Position numbers and translations under genes: made by a program
Assembly: GCA_041396845.1 (NCBI GenBank)
Contig: JAWKXU010000001.1
Location: forward strand, 496,001 to 560,000
Source of the DNA: JAWKXU01 sp020446465
GTDB lineage: Bacteria; Pseudomonadota; Alphaproteobacteria; Sphingomonadales; Sphingomonadaceae
Direction: 5' to 3'
Length of the DNA stretch: 64,000 nt
Shown: piece after piece, positions 53,227 to 62,121 of the stretch
How the letters are laid out: the number at the start of each line of letters is the position of its first letter
Numbering within the stretch: the stretch's first letter is position 1
The notes under the pieces: model-generated
Databases searched by the model: none
The model's input: the letters and a program-made list of their open reading frames with translations, nothing else
What the model was told of the DNA's origin: nothing

Positions 53227-54435
53227 TTACGCTGGCTTGAAACCTTGGTGAACGGCGCATTCCAAACCTTGTGCAAATTGTCCGGCAATGGATGCGCGCC
53301 GGAACTGTTCAGCATGGGTGCCTTGCTGCCATGAAGCGAGTGCAGCCTTCAACTGGCGTTCCTCGGTGACCAGTTTTGCCATGCCGCGCGCGATGGCGCG
53401 TGGGTTTCTGGCATCGACGGGAAGGGCAAAGGGCAAGTCGTCAAAATATCCGTCAACGGCTGCTCCTGCCGGGTAGATAATTGGCAGGCCAGCAAAAAGC
53501 GCCTCGATAAAGACAAGACCGAAACTCTCACGACGGGACGGCAGGGCAAGGCCGATGGCGCGGTTCATGCGTCGGCGCAGGGCGTCACGCGCCAACGGTC
53601 CGGCGAAGGTGATTTGCGGTGCACGGCGGGCGACGCTGCGGCATTTTGCAAGGTCTGCCCCGGTGCCGCCGCCGATCACGTCCAGCCCGCTGATGATACC
53701 CTGATGTACGCAATGCTGCGTTGCCATTGCCAGTCCGGCCAGATTCTTGACTGCATGATGACGCAAATGAAAGACGCTGATCAGGCGATCACCGCCCTGC
53801 GTTGGCGGCATGGGTTCATCGAGGTCGGTTGGACAGGGGAGCAGCGTAACCGAGGTTGGCCGAACCTTTCCCAGATGCCGCTCTGCCATGCCAAGCGCCC
53901 ATGGCGCGAAAGGGAAAACATGGGCGGCGCCGTGAAGGGTCTGTCCGAAAAGGCGCTGCAAGTCAGGCCGCATGGTGAGTATTTTTGCATCCGTGTTGCC
54001 CTGGATGCAGAGCGCGTACGGGATATTGAGACGCGCTGCCGCGCGCGCGACAACCAGACCTTCAATCGTCAGTTTATGGCCGACCAGCAGGTCGGGCGTT
54101 CCCTGTCGTGCGATAATGCTGGCGAGTTCGTCACCAAGGCAGCGAAGCGTAGAGGCATGAAATATGCCGCGCCCGGCTGCCTGATATTGTAGCGCAATGC
54201 CATAGGGGAACTCTGTTGCGTACATGACAGGGCCGGAATCGCGGCTCATGGCAGATTTGAGGAACCGCACAGGCGAGGGCGAAACCCGGTTGATGGAGAT
54301 GACACCGTGCCTGAACTGGTCGGCGGTCAGGTCGATCAGGCTGCGGACAACGGGCGTCTTGTTCGGCGCAAAAGGATCAGGGAAATCGCCTGAGACGTGA
54401 ACAATATGTGGCCGTTCGCAGGCTTTATCGTGCAT
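53227..54435 (-). CDS. Glycosyltransferase, GT4-like (GT-B fold)
   Basis: A 402-residue transferase of the GT-B type: an N-terminal Rossmann domain beginning HIVHVSGDFPDPFAPNK and a C-terminal donor-binding domain with RRESFGLVFIEALFAGLPIIYP (E-x7-E motif seen as ESFGLVFIE). It should add a sugar to the exopolysaccharide repeat unit. It is encoded after the Wzc-type kinase in the same direction, with a 23-bp gap. The donor sugar cannot be inferred. Confidence 0.87.
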   Translation of the reverse strand: MHDKACERPHIVHVSGDFPDPFAPNKTPVVRSLIDLTADQFRHGVISINRVSPSPVRFLKSAMSRDSGPVMYATEFPYGIALQYQAAGRGIFHASTLRCLGDELASIIARQGTPDLLVGHKLTIEGLVVARAAARLNIPYALCIQGNTDAKILTMRPDLQRLFGQTLHGAAHVFPFAPWALGMAERHLGKVRPTSVTLLPCPTDLDEPMPPTQGGDRLISVFHLRHHAVKNLAGLAMATQHCVHQGIISGLDVIGGGTGADLAKCRSVARRAPQITFAGPLARDALRRRMNRAIGLALPSRRESFGLVFIEALFAGLPIIYPAGAAVDGYFDDLPFALPVDARNPRAIARGMAKLVTEERQLKAALASWQQGTHAEQFRRASIAGQFAQGLECAVHQGFKPA

Positions 54436-54458
54436 TGCGCAAAGCCCCCGGCCAGCGA

Positions 54459-56633
54459 TCAGGCGTGCTCACCATAATTGTAGTAACGATACTGGTAGTT
54501 GTATGACTGGCCCGCGTGCAGAGCGCGGTATTTTGTCAGCACGACGCCCAGAATTTTTGCATCTGCCTGTTTAAGGCGTCGCAATGCCGACTTCGCCTGC
54601 CCGAAGTGAACATGGCTGGCTTCTGCAATGTAGATTGTCGCATCGACCTGGTGGGCCAGCAGCGGCGCATCGGCAATGCCCATTACGGGTGAACTGTCAA
54701 AAATCACGATCCCGTATTCCTTGCGGGTTCGGGTAATGAAATCACTCAGCGCGCGGGAGGACAGGATTTCGACCGGATTGCCCGGCACCACGCCAACGGG
54801 AACGATATCAAGGTTATCCTCGCCCTGTTCTATCAGCACATCGGCAAGCTCCGTTCTTCCCATAATGACATCGACCAGCCCTTTGTCAGGCTTTGGAACG
54901 CCAAGCATGGCGGCAAGGGCCGGGCGACGCAAATCGGCATCAACCAAAAGCGTCCGGCGACCAAGCTGTGCGAATTTGCGGGCAAGAGTCAGCGCGGTCG
55001 TGCTCTTGCCTTCGCCAGCCTGACTGCTTGTCACCTGCAGGACAACATGGTCGTCCGGCAATGCGAAATCGACTGCCATGTGAATTGACGCATAGGCCTC
55101 CATCAGGGCGCTGAACGGGTTGGCAACCTGTTCGGCGATCTCGTCCGCTGCGACATAGGGCGTTTGCCCAAGCAGGCGCTGGCCCAACTTACGCTCTACA
55201 TCATCGAGTGCATAGAGCCGGTCGTCGAACATCTCGCGCAGGAAAGCCAGGCCCCCCGCCAGACCGATGGCGAGAATGAAAGCAACGGCCATGTTCTTGG
55301 CAAAGTTTGGCGACACAGGGGCCGGCGGAGGCGTGGCCTCATCAACGATTGTGATGGTCCCGGTTTTGATATTTGCCGCAGACGACAGTTCGTTGAAGCG
55401 TTGCAGCAGTATTTCAAGCTGATCGCGCAGGGCGCTGGCATCGCGTTCGATCAGCCCGAAACGGACACGGCGCCCCTGTTCGTCGAGCGAATCTCTTGCA
55501 ACCCGGTCGAGTTCGGATTTCAGGCCCTCTTCCTGCCGTTTTGCGATCAGGTAAGCATCGCGGATGCTGTTCTTGATTTCGGCGCTGGTCTTGTTGATCT
55601 GGCGATCCAATGCCGCGATCTGCGCCTTGATTTCCTCTATCTGCGGATAGTTGTCATCATAGCGTTTGCGCAGTTGCGCCAATTCCCCGGAAAGTTTCGC
55701 GCGTTCGCTCAGCAGCGGCTGGACGATGTCGCTTTGCTGGATTTCGGGGAGTTGCGAGGCGGGAAGTGCGGCCACCGCCTTCCAGTGCTGTTCTGCCGTA
55801 ACGCGCCGTGCGCGGGCTTCGGTATAAGTGGTGTTGACGCTGGCGAGATTGGCGGTTGCAATCGGCCGCTCGCTGATAATTGCATTCTGCCGTGCATAGG
55901 CATTGGCCGCCAGTTCGGCATCCTGCAACTTCCCGCGCGTTTCATCGATCTGGCCGCGCAAATACTTGAGCGCATAAGCGTTGGCTTCCTGTCCGCGCCG
56001 GACATCATCCAGCATCAGGTTTTCAGCGTAGGCATTGGCGACTGCAGCAGCGATTTTGGGATCACCGAAGCTGTAGCCGATAGTCAGAATACGGGTGTCG
56101 AAAGGCACCTCTGCCCTGACCGAACTCTTCAGGATCGAGGCGAGAATGTTGCGTTTGACCGTTGGCCACGCTTTTTCGGAAATATCGTCAGGCCGCGTGT
56201 CGAGTTCGTATGCTTCGGTCAGTGCCTTGAGCACGGCAGGCGGCAGGGCATCGATGACCTGCAAGGCCATCTTGCGGCTTTTCAGGATGTCTGCCGTGGT
56301 GTTGAGGTAAGTGCTCATGTCCCGGCCATAAAGCGCCGGCTGGAGATCCTGCCCGTTAACAATGTTGGTTGGTTCCGGGTCCACTACAACACTGGCTGTG
56401 GCCAGATATGTCGGCTTTGTCAGCAACGTGACGATCAAACCCAGCAACAGCACGGCGCCAATGGTTGCGGTAATCAGATACCGCTGGCGGAACAGGATGC
56501 CCATCAGACTGTTGAGGTCGAACAGGCCGGCACTGTCTCCATAGGCGTAACCTGACGACGGCAAGTAACGATCGGCCCATGTGATTGCCGAGGTGTGGCG
56601 AATGGCACTGTCCGGGGTTGTGTTATCGTTCAT
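54459..56633 (-). CDS. Wzc-type polysaccharide co-polymerase and BY-kinase
   Basis: A 724-residue inner-membrane protein: an N-terminal Wzz domain between two membrane helices (about 53-73 and 440-462), long periplasmic coiled coils and a cytoplasmic tyrosine kinase. The kinase has SSQAGEGKSTTA (Walker A), LLVDADLRRPAL (Walker A') and VIFDSSPV, and ends in a Tyr cluster (SYNYQYRYYNYGE) that is autophosphorylated in this family. It controls chain length and export through Wza. The gene lies between Wza and the glycosyltransferase in one direction. Confidence 0.92.
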   Translation of the reverse strand: MNDNTTPDSAIRHTSAITWADRYLPSSGYAYGDSAGLFDLNSLMGILFRQRYLITATIGAVLLLGLIVTLLTKPTYLATASVVVDPEPTNIVNGQDLQPALYGRDMSTYLNTTADILKSRKMALQVIDALPPAVLKALTEAYELDTRPDDISEKAWPTVKRNILASILKSSVRAEVPFDTRILTIGYSFGDPKIAAAVANAYAENLMLDDVRRGQEANAYALKYLRGQIDETRGKLQDAELAANAYARQNAIISERPIATANLASVNTTYTEARARRVTAEQHWKAVAALPASQLPEIQQSDIVQPLLSERAKLSGELAQLRKRYDDNYPQIEEIKAQIAALDRQINKTSAEIKNSIRDAYLIAKRQEEGLKSELDRVARDSLDEQGRRVRFGLIERDASALRDQLEILLQRFNELSSAANIKTGTITIVDEATPPPAPVSPNFAKNMAVAFILAIGLAGGLAFLREMFDDRLYALDDVERKLGQRLLGQTPYVAADEIAEQVANPFSALMEAYASIHMAVDFALPDDHVVLQVTSSQAGEGKSTTALTLARKFAQLGRRTLLVDADLRRPALAAMLGVPKPDKGLVDVIMGRTELADVLIEQGEDNLDIVPVGVVPGNPVEILSSRALSDFITRTRKEYGIVIFDSSPVMGIADAPLLAHQVDATIYIAEASHVHFGQAKSALRRLKQADAKILGVVLTKYRALHAGQSYNYQYRYYNYGEHA

Positions 56634-56648
56634 GGCTTTCCAGACCGA

Positions 56649-57365
56649 TCAGATCCGCGTGAATATGGCGAATGCGGGCAGTGCTGTGAGCAGATCCTGC
56701 CAGAACTGCGACAGGCTGGAGAGGCCCATCACGACCCGGTCGCCCGGCTGCATCAACGGGTCCACCATCTTGCCCTGACTGATTTGTGCATAGTCGAACT
56801 TGGCGACTTCGATGCCGCCCGGAACATTGCGAAAGACGGCAACCTGGCTCAACTTTGCGACGCGGGCAGGGCCGGTTGCCAATGCCAGCGCGCCAGAAAG
56901 CCGGGTGCCGGGCTTGAACTGGTAAATGCCCGGTTTTTCAACCGCACCTTCGACAGTGACAACGTGCGATGCGTAATCAACTATGTTCACCGCGACATCG
57001 GGATGTTTGAGCCCACCGCCACGCAGCTTGCCTGCAATTGATTGGGCAAGCTGGTCCGTGGTCAGCCCCTCGGCAGTGACAGACCCGATCAACGGCAGGG
57101 CGATTGCCCCGTCGCCGCCGACTGCAATGGAATCGGTGGATAGGTCAGGTTCGCGAAAAACCGTGACTGACAGCACGTCGTTGCGATGCAGCGGATACGT
57201 ATCGGCGGGTGTCGCAGTAAAATCCGCCTGACCGAGCGCGCCGACAGGTGATTGTTCAACCGGGCCAGCGACGGGCGGAGGAAGCCCCGCACAGGCAGAG
57301 AGCGAGCATAGGGCAGCGCAAGCCAGCGCAGACGAACGCCACCGCTGTCCAATCAAATCCCACAT
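56649..57365 (-). CDS. Polysaccharide export outer-membrane lipoprotein Wza-like
   Basis: A 238-residue exporter protein: signal peptide with lipobox LSAC (CSLSACAGLPPP), the poly-export domain (YPLHRNDVLSVTVFREPDLS; AVGGDGAIALPLIGSV) and an SLBB domain (VTVEGAVEKPGIYQFKPG, seen as GAVEKPGIY). It is shorter than E. coli Wza and lacks the extra C-terminal helix region of about 100 residues, as is common in alphaproteobacteria. The Wzc gene starts 15 bp downstream. Confidence 0.9.
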   Translation of the reverse strand: MWDLIGQRWRSSALACAALCSLSACAGLPPPVAGPVEQSPVGALGQADFTATPADTYPLHRNDVLSVTVFREPDLSTDSIAVGGDGAIALPLIGSVTAEGLTTDQLAQSIAGKLRGGGLKHPDVAVNIVDYASHVVTVEGAVEKPGIYQFKPGTRLSGALALATGPARVAKLSQVAVFRNVPGGIEVAKFDYAQISQGKMVDPLMQPGDRVVMGLSSLSQFWQDLLTALPAFAIFTRI

Positions 57366-57472
57366 TGGAAATGCTTCCCTGTCCCGCCCCTCAGGCTATA
57401 TGGGAAATCCCTTATACACGCCCCCTGTTACGCGCAACTGGCGGTGGGCTTCCTCCTGTGTATAGAGATCGT

Positions 57473-58048
57473 ATGGCAGCCACTTTTGCGACTTGTTTGG
57501 GTGACAGGCTTTCGACATTGGATGTGCTTGGCAGCCTGTTTTACCTTTGTGCGATGATGGCAGCACTCGCTGCTGCGCGTTGGGGGCACCAGGCGCGCAG
57601 ACCATTCTCTGAAGCTGGGCACTGGTTTGCAGTCGCTGCCTTTCTGGCGGCGCTTGCTTTGTCACGGGTGTTGCAGGTGGAAGAGAACATGCAGCAGGCA
57701 TTGCGGCATATGCTGGTAACAGGTGGCCAGTATCAGGGGCGCGGGGCTTTCCAGTCAGTGCTTGCGGCTGTCTGCCTTTTGGGAATTGGGCTGGCGGCAT
57801 TCATTGCGCTGCGCTCCCTTGTTGCAAGCCCTGCCGGGTCAGTCAGGCGATGCCTTGCCTGGTCACGGCTGGCCATTCTCGCGATGGTGGGCCTGATTGG
57901 CCTGCGGATGATTTCCTACCACCCGGTTGACGCACTGCTTTACGGCGGACCGCACCTCAACCGGGTTATCGACGTGGGCGCAACGCTGGCAATTGGATGG
58001 GCGGCACTCGCCTACTGCATTCGCGTGCGCGTTCAGGCAAGGCCATGA
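57473..58048 (+). CDS. Hypothetical membrane protein inside the exopolysaccharide locus
   Basis: A 191-residue protein with four hydrophobic segments (about 15-35, 49-66, 91-112 and 128-150, with a further one at the end). No family was recognised. It is the only plus-strand gene in the locus, divergent from wza. Its 3' end overlaps that of wecB by 16 bases (convergent). The ATG at 57473 has a TAGAGA site and lies after a stretch without similarity. It could be a small sensor or channel, but no motif supports this. Confidence 0.6.
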   Translation: MAATFATCLGDRLSTLDVLGSLFYLCAMMAALAAARWGHQARRPFSEAGHWFAVAAFLAALALSRVLQVEENMQQALRHMLVTGGQYQGRGAFQSVLAAVCLLGIGLAAFIALRSLVASPAGSVRRCLAWSRLAILAMVGLIGLRMISYHPVDALLYGGPHLNRVIDVGATLAIGWAALAYCIRVRVQARP

Positions 58049-59166
58049 CGCTGCGCGATGATTGAGGCGATACGCCGGGCAGCCTGCCCGTCCCCATAAG
58101 GGTTGTGGGCCTGCGCCATCGCATCGTAAGCGGCCTTGTCGTTCAGCAGGCGATTGGCCTCTTCGACAATGCGGACGCGGTCCGTCGCCACGAGTTTGGC
58201 AGTGCCGGCTGCAATACCTTCTGGCCGTTCGGTCGTGTCGCGCATCACGAGCACCGGCTTGCCCAGACTGGGCGCCTCTTCCTGGATGCCGCCGCTGTCT
58301 GTCAGGATGATTTCCGCCAATTCCATCATCTGGACAAAGTTCGGATAATCGAGCGGGTCGATCAGCGCCACATTGTCGAGCGTTCCCAGCGTGTCCTCCA
58401 TAATGCCTTTCACATTGGGATTGGGATGTACGGGGTAAATCACCAGCACATCATCGCGGCTCGCGATGTCGCGCAGGGCGGCTGCGATATTGTGCATCCC
58501 TTCGCCAAAGTTTTCGCGTCGGTGCGCTGTCACGGCCACAATCCGTTTGCCGGAAAAACGCTGCTGCAAAGGTCTGAGCGCGGGGGCGAGGTCGGGGTTT
58601 TCAGAGATGCGGGTGCGCACGACCAGCAGCGCATCAATCACGGTATTGCCGGTGATATGAATGTTTGCATTATCGACATTTTCGCGCCGCAATGCGTCGG
58701 CGGCCCCTTGCGTCGGGGCGAAGTGCAGATCGGCAATGACGCCTGTTACCATGCGGTTCACTTCTTCGGGCCAGGGCGAATAGATATTGCCGCTGCGCAG
58801 GCCAGCCTCGACATGGCCAACCGGTATGCGCCGGAAATAGCAGGCGAGCGTGACCATCATTGTTGTCAGGGTGTCCCCATGGACAAGCACCCTGTCAGGC
58901 TGTTCGGCGTCCAGAACAGCGCCGAACCGCGTAAGGATACGGGCCGCCAGTGCGTCCAGACCTTGTCCCGGCTCCATCAGGTCGAGGTCGATATCGGGGG
59001 TGATTCCGGCGATGGACAGAACCTGATCCAGCATTTCGCGATGCTGCGCGGTAACGGCTACGCGCGTTTCGGTGAGACCCTGTTCGCGCAAGGCATGGAC
59101 GACGGGGAACATCTTGATCGCTTCGGGCCGCGTTCCGAATGAAACGAGTATTTTGGGTTTCGTCAT
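58033..59166 (-). CDS. wecB: UDP-N-acetylglucosamine 2-epimerase (non-hydrolysing)
   Basis: Interconverts UDP-GlcNAc and UDP-ManNAc. It has 377 residues of the WecB fold: FGTRPEAIKMFPVV at the start, HGDTLTTM, GHVEAGLRSGN and TVHRRENFG-type TAHRRENFG, then TDSGGIQEEAPSLGKPVLVMRDTTERPEG (core: DSGGIQEE). It overlaps wecC by 4 bp (ATGA), so the pair makes UDP-ManNAcA from UDP-GlcNAc. Confidence 0.95.
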   Translation of the reverse strand: MTKPKILVSFGTRPEAIKMFPVVHALREQGLTETRVAVTAQHREMLDQVLSIAGITPDIDLDLMEPGQGLDALAARILTRFGAVLDAEQPDRVLVHGDTLTTMMVTLACYFRRIPVGHVEAGLRSGNIYSPWPEEVNRMVTGVIADLHFAPTQGAADALRRENVDNANIHITGNTVIDALLVVRTRISENPDLAPALRPLQQRFSGKRIVAVTAHRRENFGEGMHNIAAALRDIASRDDVLVIYPVHPNPNVKGIMEDTLGTLDNVALIDPLDYPNFVQMMELAEIILTDSGGIQEEAPSLGKPVLVMRDTTERPEGIAAGTAKLVATDRVRIVEEANRLLNDKAAYDAMAQAHNPYGDGQAARRIASIIAQRHGLA

Positions 59167-60416
59167 TTGGACAACATACCCCGGGAATCGTAAACAATTT
59201 TACCGGATAGCATCTGGCGCGTAAGCCCGCCGAACGCAGTATGGTCAACCAGAATTGCGATGATTTCAGCCTCCCGGACAGCTTCCTCCAGGTCACATAG
59301 CGTTGCGCCTGACCCTGCAAGTGGCTCTGGCAAAGTGTCTGCAAACGGTTCGACCATCATCATGCGAACGCCGTGGAGGCGGGCAAGGTCGCTGGCAATC
59401 TCCAGCGCAGGGCTTTCGCGAAAATCGTCGATGTCCGGTTTGAATGCCAGCCCGAGCACGGCCATTTTCCTGTCAGGCATGGTGCAAAGGAGATTGTCGA
59501 GGCGTTCAAAGACATGGCGGCTTTTGTGAGTGTTGACCTCCCGCGCGGTCCGGACAAGCCGGGCTGCTTCCGGTGCGCCTGCAACCAGAAACCACGGGTC
59601 AACCGCTATGCAATGGCCGCCTACGCCGGGGCCGGGCTTCAATATGGAAACGCGCGGATGACGGTTTGCTAAACGCAGAACTTCCCAGATGTCAATTTCG
59701 AGAGTGTCAGCGACAAGCGACAGTTCATTGGCAAAGGCAATGTTGACATCGCGAAAACTGTTTTCGGCAAGTTTGACCATTTCGGCGGTGCGGGCGCTCG
59801 TCTCCAGACATTCGCCCTTGACGAAGAGGCGGTAGAATTGTGCAGCCACTTTCGCGCAAGCTGGTGTCATTCCGCCAATGACCCGATCGTTGGAGACAAG
59901 TTCGCGAATGATCTTGCCCGGCAAAACCCGTTCCGGGCAGTAAGTGACTGCAATATCTGCCTCCTGATCATTGCCGGACACGGGGACGCATAGGTCCGGG
60001 CGCAAGTCACGTATCAGGCGAGCGACTTTTTCCGTCGTTCCGACAGGACTGGTGGATTCAAGGATGACGCAATTGTTCTTCTGCAATTTTGGCGCAATCG
60101 CCCTGGCTGCCGAAAGGACAAAATCGAGGTTGGGTTTGTGGTCCGCGTCAAGCGGGGTTGGAACGGCGATCAGGAAATAGTCGGCCTGCGGAACTTCGGT
60201 AAACGCGCGGAACGTGCCGCCCGTCAAGACTTTGTGGAGCAGCCCGTCGAGGTCTTTTTCCTCGATATGAACCTTGCCGGCATTGATGGTTTCAACAACG
60301 GCGGGGTTGATATCGACGCCGCTCACCGTGAAACCGGAACTCGCCAGAAGTGTGGCAGTTGGCAGGCCGATATATCCAAGCCCGATGACGGCGACGGTTT
60401 GTTGTCGGGTTATCAT
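59163..60416 (-). CDS. wecC: UDP-N-acetyl-D-mannosamine dehydrogenase
   Basis: Oxidises UDP-ManNAc to UDP-ManNAcA with NAD+. It has 417 residues of the UDP-glucose/GDP-mannose dehydrogenase family: GLGYIGLPTATLLASSG for NAD, KLAENSFRDVNIAFANEL (core ENSFRDVNIA), the central PGVGGHCIAVDPWF in place of the FGGSCFPKD of UGD, and GLAFKPDIDDFRESPA at the C-terminus. The GVGGHCIAVDP form with its catalytic Cys is typical of WecC/WbpA-type enzymes. Translationally coupled to wecB. Confidence 0.94.
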   Translation of the reverse strand: MITRQQTVAVIGLGYIGLPTATLLASSGFTVSGVDINPAVVETINAGKVHIEEKDLDGLLHKVLTGGTFRAFTEVPQADYFLIAVPTPLDADHKPNLDFVLSAARAIAPKLQKNNCVILESTSPVGTTEKVARLIRDLRPDLCVPVSGNDQEADIAVTYCPERVLPGKIIRELVSNDRVIGGMTPACAKVAAQFYRLFVKGECLETSARTAEMVKLAENSFRDVNIAFANELSLVADTLEIDIWEVLRLANRHPRVSILKPGPGVGGHCIAVDPWFLVAGAPEAARLVRTAREVNTHKSRHVFERLDNLLCTMPDRKMAVLGLAFKPDIDDFRESPALEIASDLARLHGVRMMMVEPFADTLPEPLAGSGATLCDLEEAVREAEIIAILVDHTAFGGLTRQMLSGKIVYDSRGMLSK

Positions 60417-60489
60417 GTCCGTTCCATCTGGCAGGGTGATCTATGGGTGTGACCGCAGGGCCGGATACCCGGCCTGACACGCGCGACGA

Positions 60490-61284
60490 TCACGCATCGT
60501 TGACCGGGTTGTTCTGTTTGATCAGCGCTTTCATCAACAAGGCGAGATATGCGGTGTTCGTGCGGGCATATCGCCAGAACATCTTGCGCGGTTCCATATA
60601 TAACCTGTGCAACCATTCCAGCCCTATACGCTGCATCCATCCGGGCGCGCGGGCGATGCTGCCTGCCAGAACATCGACGGACCCGCGAACCCCCATGATG
60701 AAGGGCACGTTCAGCGCAGCGGCATGACGATTGAGGAAGCGTTCTTTTCGGGGCGTCGGCATGGCCACAAACAGGCAGTCCGCGCCCGAATCTGCAATTT
60801 CGGCAACGATGGTTTTCTCTTCTTCAGGTTGGAAATATCCGTTGCGGGAACCGGCAAGCTCCAGGCCCGGAAACCGCGATCGCGCGACGCTTATGGCGCG
60901 GTCAAGATGCTCCTGCCTTGCACCGAGGATATAAGGACGACGACCGGAGCGCGCACAATGATCGAGCAGGGCAAACATCAGATCAATCCCGGCTACACGC
61001 CGGGCAGACTTCAGGCCGAAAAGGCGCAAACCCAGCACAATCCCCATTCCGTCAATGCCGACGATGTCGCTTTCGCAGACGTCTGCCGCCAGTTCCTTGT
61101 CCTTGCGCAAATTTACCAGCTTTGCGACGTTGAGCGCAGTGTGGCGGATGGAATGGCGATCTGCCATTGCCTGTTCGGCCCGTCCGACTGTTTGTTCGAG
61201 CGTGAGCAGGTCAACGGGGACAGAAAAGAAAGTAATGCGCCGACTGTTTTGCCGGGGTTGTGTTCTGGTGTCGGTTTCCCCCAT
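60490..61284 (-). CDS. WecG/TagA/CpsF-family glycosyltransferase
   Basis: A 264-residue transferase (GT26) that adds ManNAc, ManNAcA or a related sugar to a lipid-linked acceptor. Family motifs are ALNVAKLVNLRKDKELA, DIVGIDGMGIVLGLRLFG (core DGMGIV), RPYILGARQEHLDRA and VAMPTPRKERFLNRH. With wecB and wecC next to it, transfer of ManNAcA is the likely reaction. The ATG at 61284 is chosen from the family start; the open frame runs upstream with no similarity. Confidence 0.88.
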   Translation of the reverse strand: MGETDTRTQPRQNSRRITFFSVPVDLLTLEQTVGRAEQAMADRHSIRHTALNVAKLVNLRKDKELAADVCESDIVGIDGMGIVLGLRLFGLKSARRVAGIDLMFALLDHCARSGRRPYILGARQEHLDRAISVARSRFPGLELAGSRNGYFQPEEEKTIVAEIADSGADCLFVAMPTPRKERFLNRHAAALNVPFIMGVRGSVDVLAGSIARAPGWMQRIGLEWLHRLYMEPRKMFWRYARTNTAYLALLMKALIKQNNPVNDA

Positions 61285-61342
61285 GCCCCGGCGATACAAT
61301 CTGCCTTCGCATGCGGCAACAAGGTTCTTGCAGCAGGACTTG

Positions 61343-62116
61343 TCAGCCCAGTGGCACTTGTGTCGGCTGGCCTGACGATGCGGTAACGCCGCCATCTGCA
61401 ACAATGATGGAGCCGTGCATATAGCTTGCATCGTCCGAAGCAAGGAAGCTGACGATACCAGCCATTTCGGACGGTTGGGCCGGACGTTGGGCGGGGATGC
61501 CCTTGAACCAGTCTTCAAGCAGGCCGGGGACGGCCTTGAAAGCACTGGTTGCCGGAGTTTCCACGAAGCCGGGGCAAAGCGCGTTTATCCGCACGCCTTC
61601 TCGTGCATGATAGACGGCCATTGCCTTTGTCAGGCTGATGACCGCACCTTTCTGCGCGCAATAGGAAGGGTAAGCGCCATCGCCGTAAAGCCCGGAGATC
61701 GATGCAATGTTGATAATGGTGCCGCCGCATTTTTTAAGGTGCGGCATGGCTGCGCGCGAGGTGAAGAACACGGAATCCAGATTGATCGCACAGCTTTTGC
61801 GCCAATCCTCCGTCGAGTGTTCAGGGATCAGCGCGACCGCGCCTTTTGCCGCATTGTTGACGAGGATATCGAGCTTGCCCGACATTTCGACGGCCTTGTC
61901 GATCAAGGCTGCGACATCGTTTTCATCGCTGACATCGGCGCGCATGAAACGGGCGGCAGGATTGCCGATTTCGGCCATCGCCTTTTCGCCTGTTGCCGCG
62001 GTTCTGCCGCAAAACAGGACTTCGGCCCCGTCTTCCACGAGGCGTTTGACGATGGCGAGACCGATCCCCTCTGTCCCGCCTGTCACAATGGCCGTTTTGC
62101 CGCTGAGTTTACCCAC
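61343..62116 (-). CDS. Short-chain dehydrogenase/reductase (SDR)
   Basis: A 257-residue classical SDR. TGGTEGIG (12-19) binds the cofactor, NNAA (87-90) stabilises it, and Ser139, Tyr152 and Lys156 (YCAQK) form the active site. CPGFVETP follows. The cofactor and substrate cannot be told; members act on hydroxy-acids, sterols and sugars. It is last in a four-gene operon after the CrtC/AttH-like gene (5-bp gap). The stop is 58 bp before the WecG-type start. Confidence 0.92.
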   Translation of the reverse strand: MGKLSGKTAIVTGGTEGIGLAIVKRLVEDGAEVLFCGRTAATGEKAMAEIGNPAARFMRADVSDENDVAALIDKAVEMSGKLDILVNNAAKGAVALIPEHSTEDWRKSCAINLDSVFFTSRAAMPHLKKCGGTIINIASISGLYGDGAYPSYCAQKGAVISLTKAMAVYHAREGVRINALCPGFVETPATSAFKAVPGLLEDWFKGIPAQRPAQPSEMAGIVSFLASDDASYMHGSIIVADGGVTASSGQPTQVPLG

Positions 62117-62121
62117 GCTGC

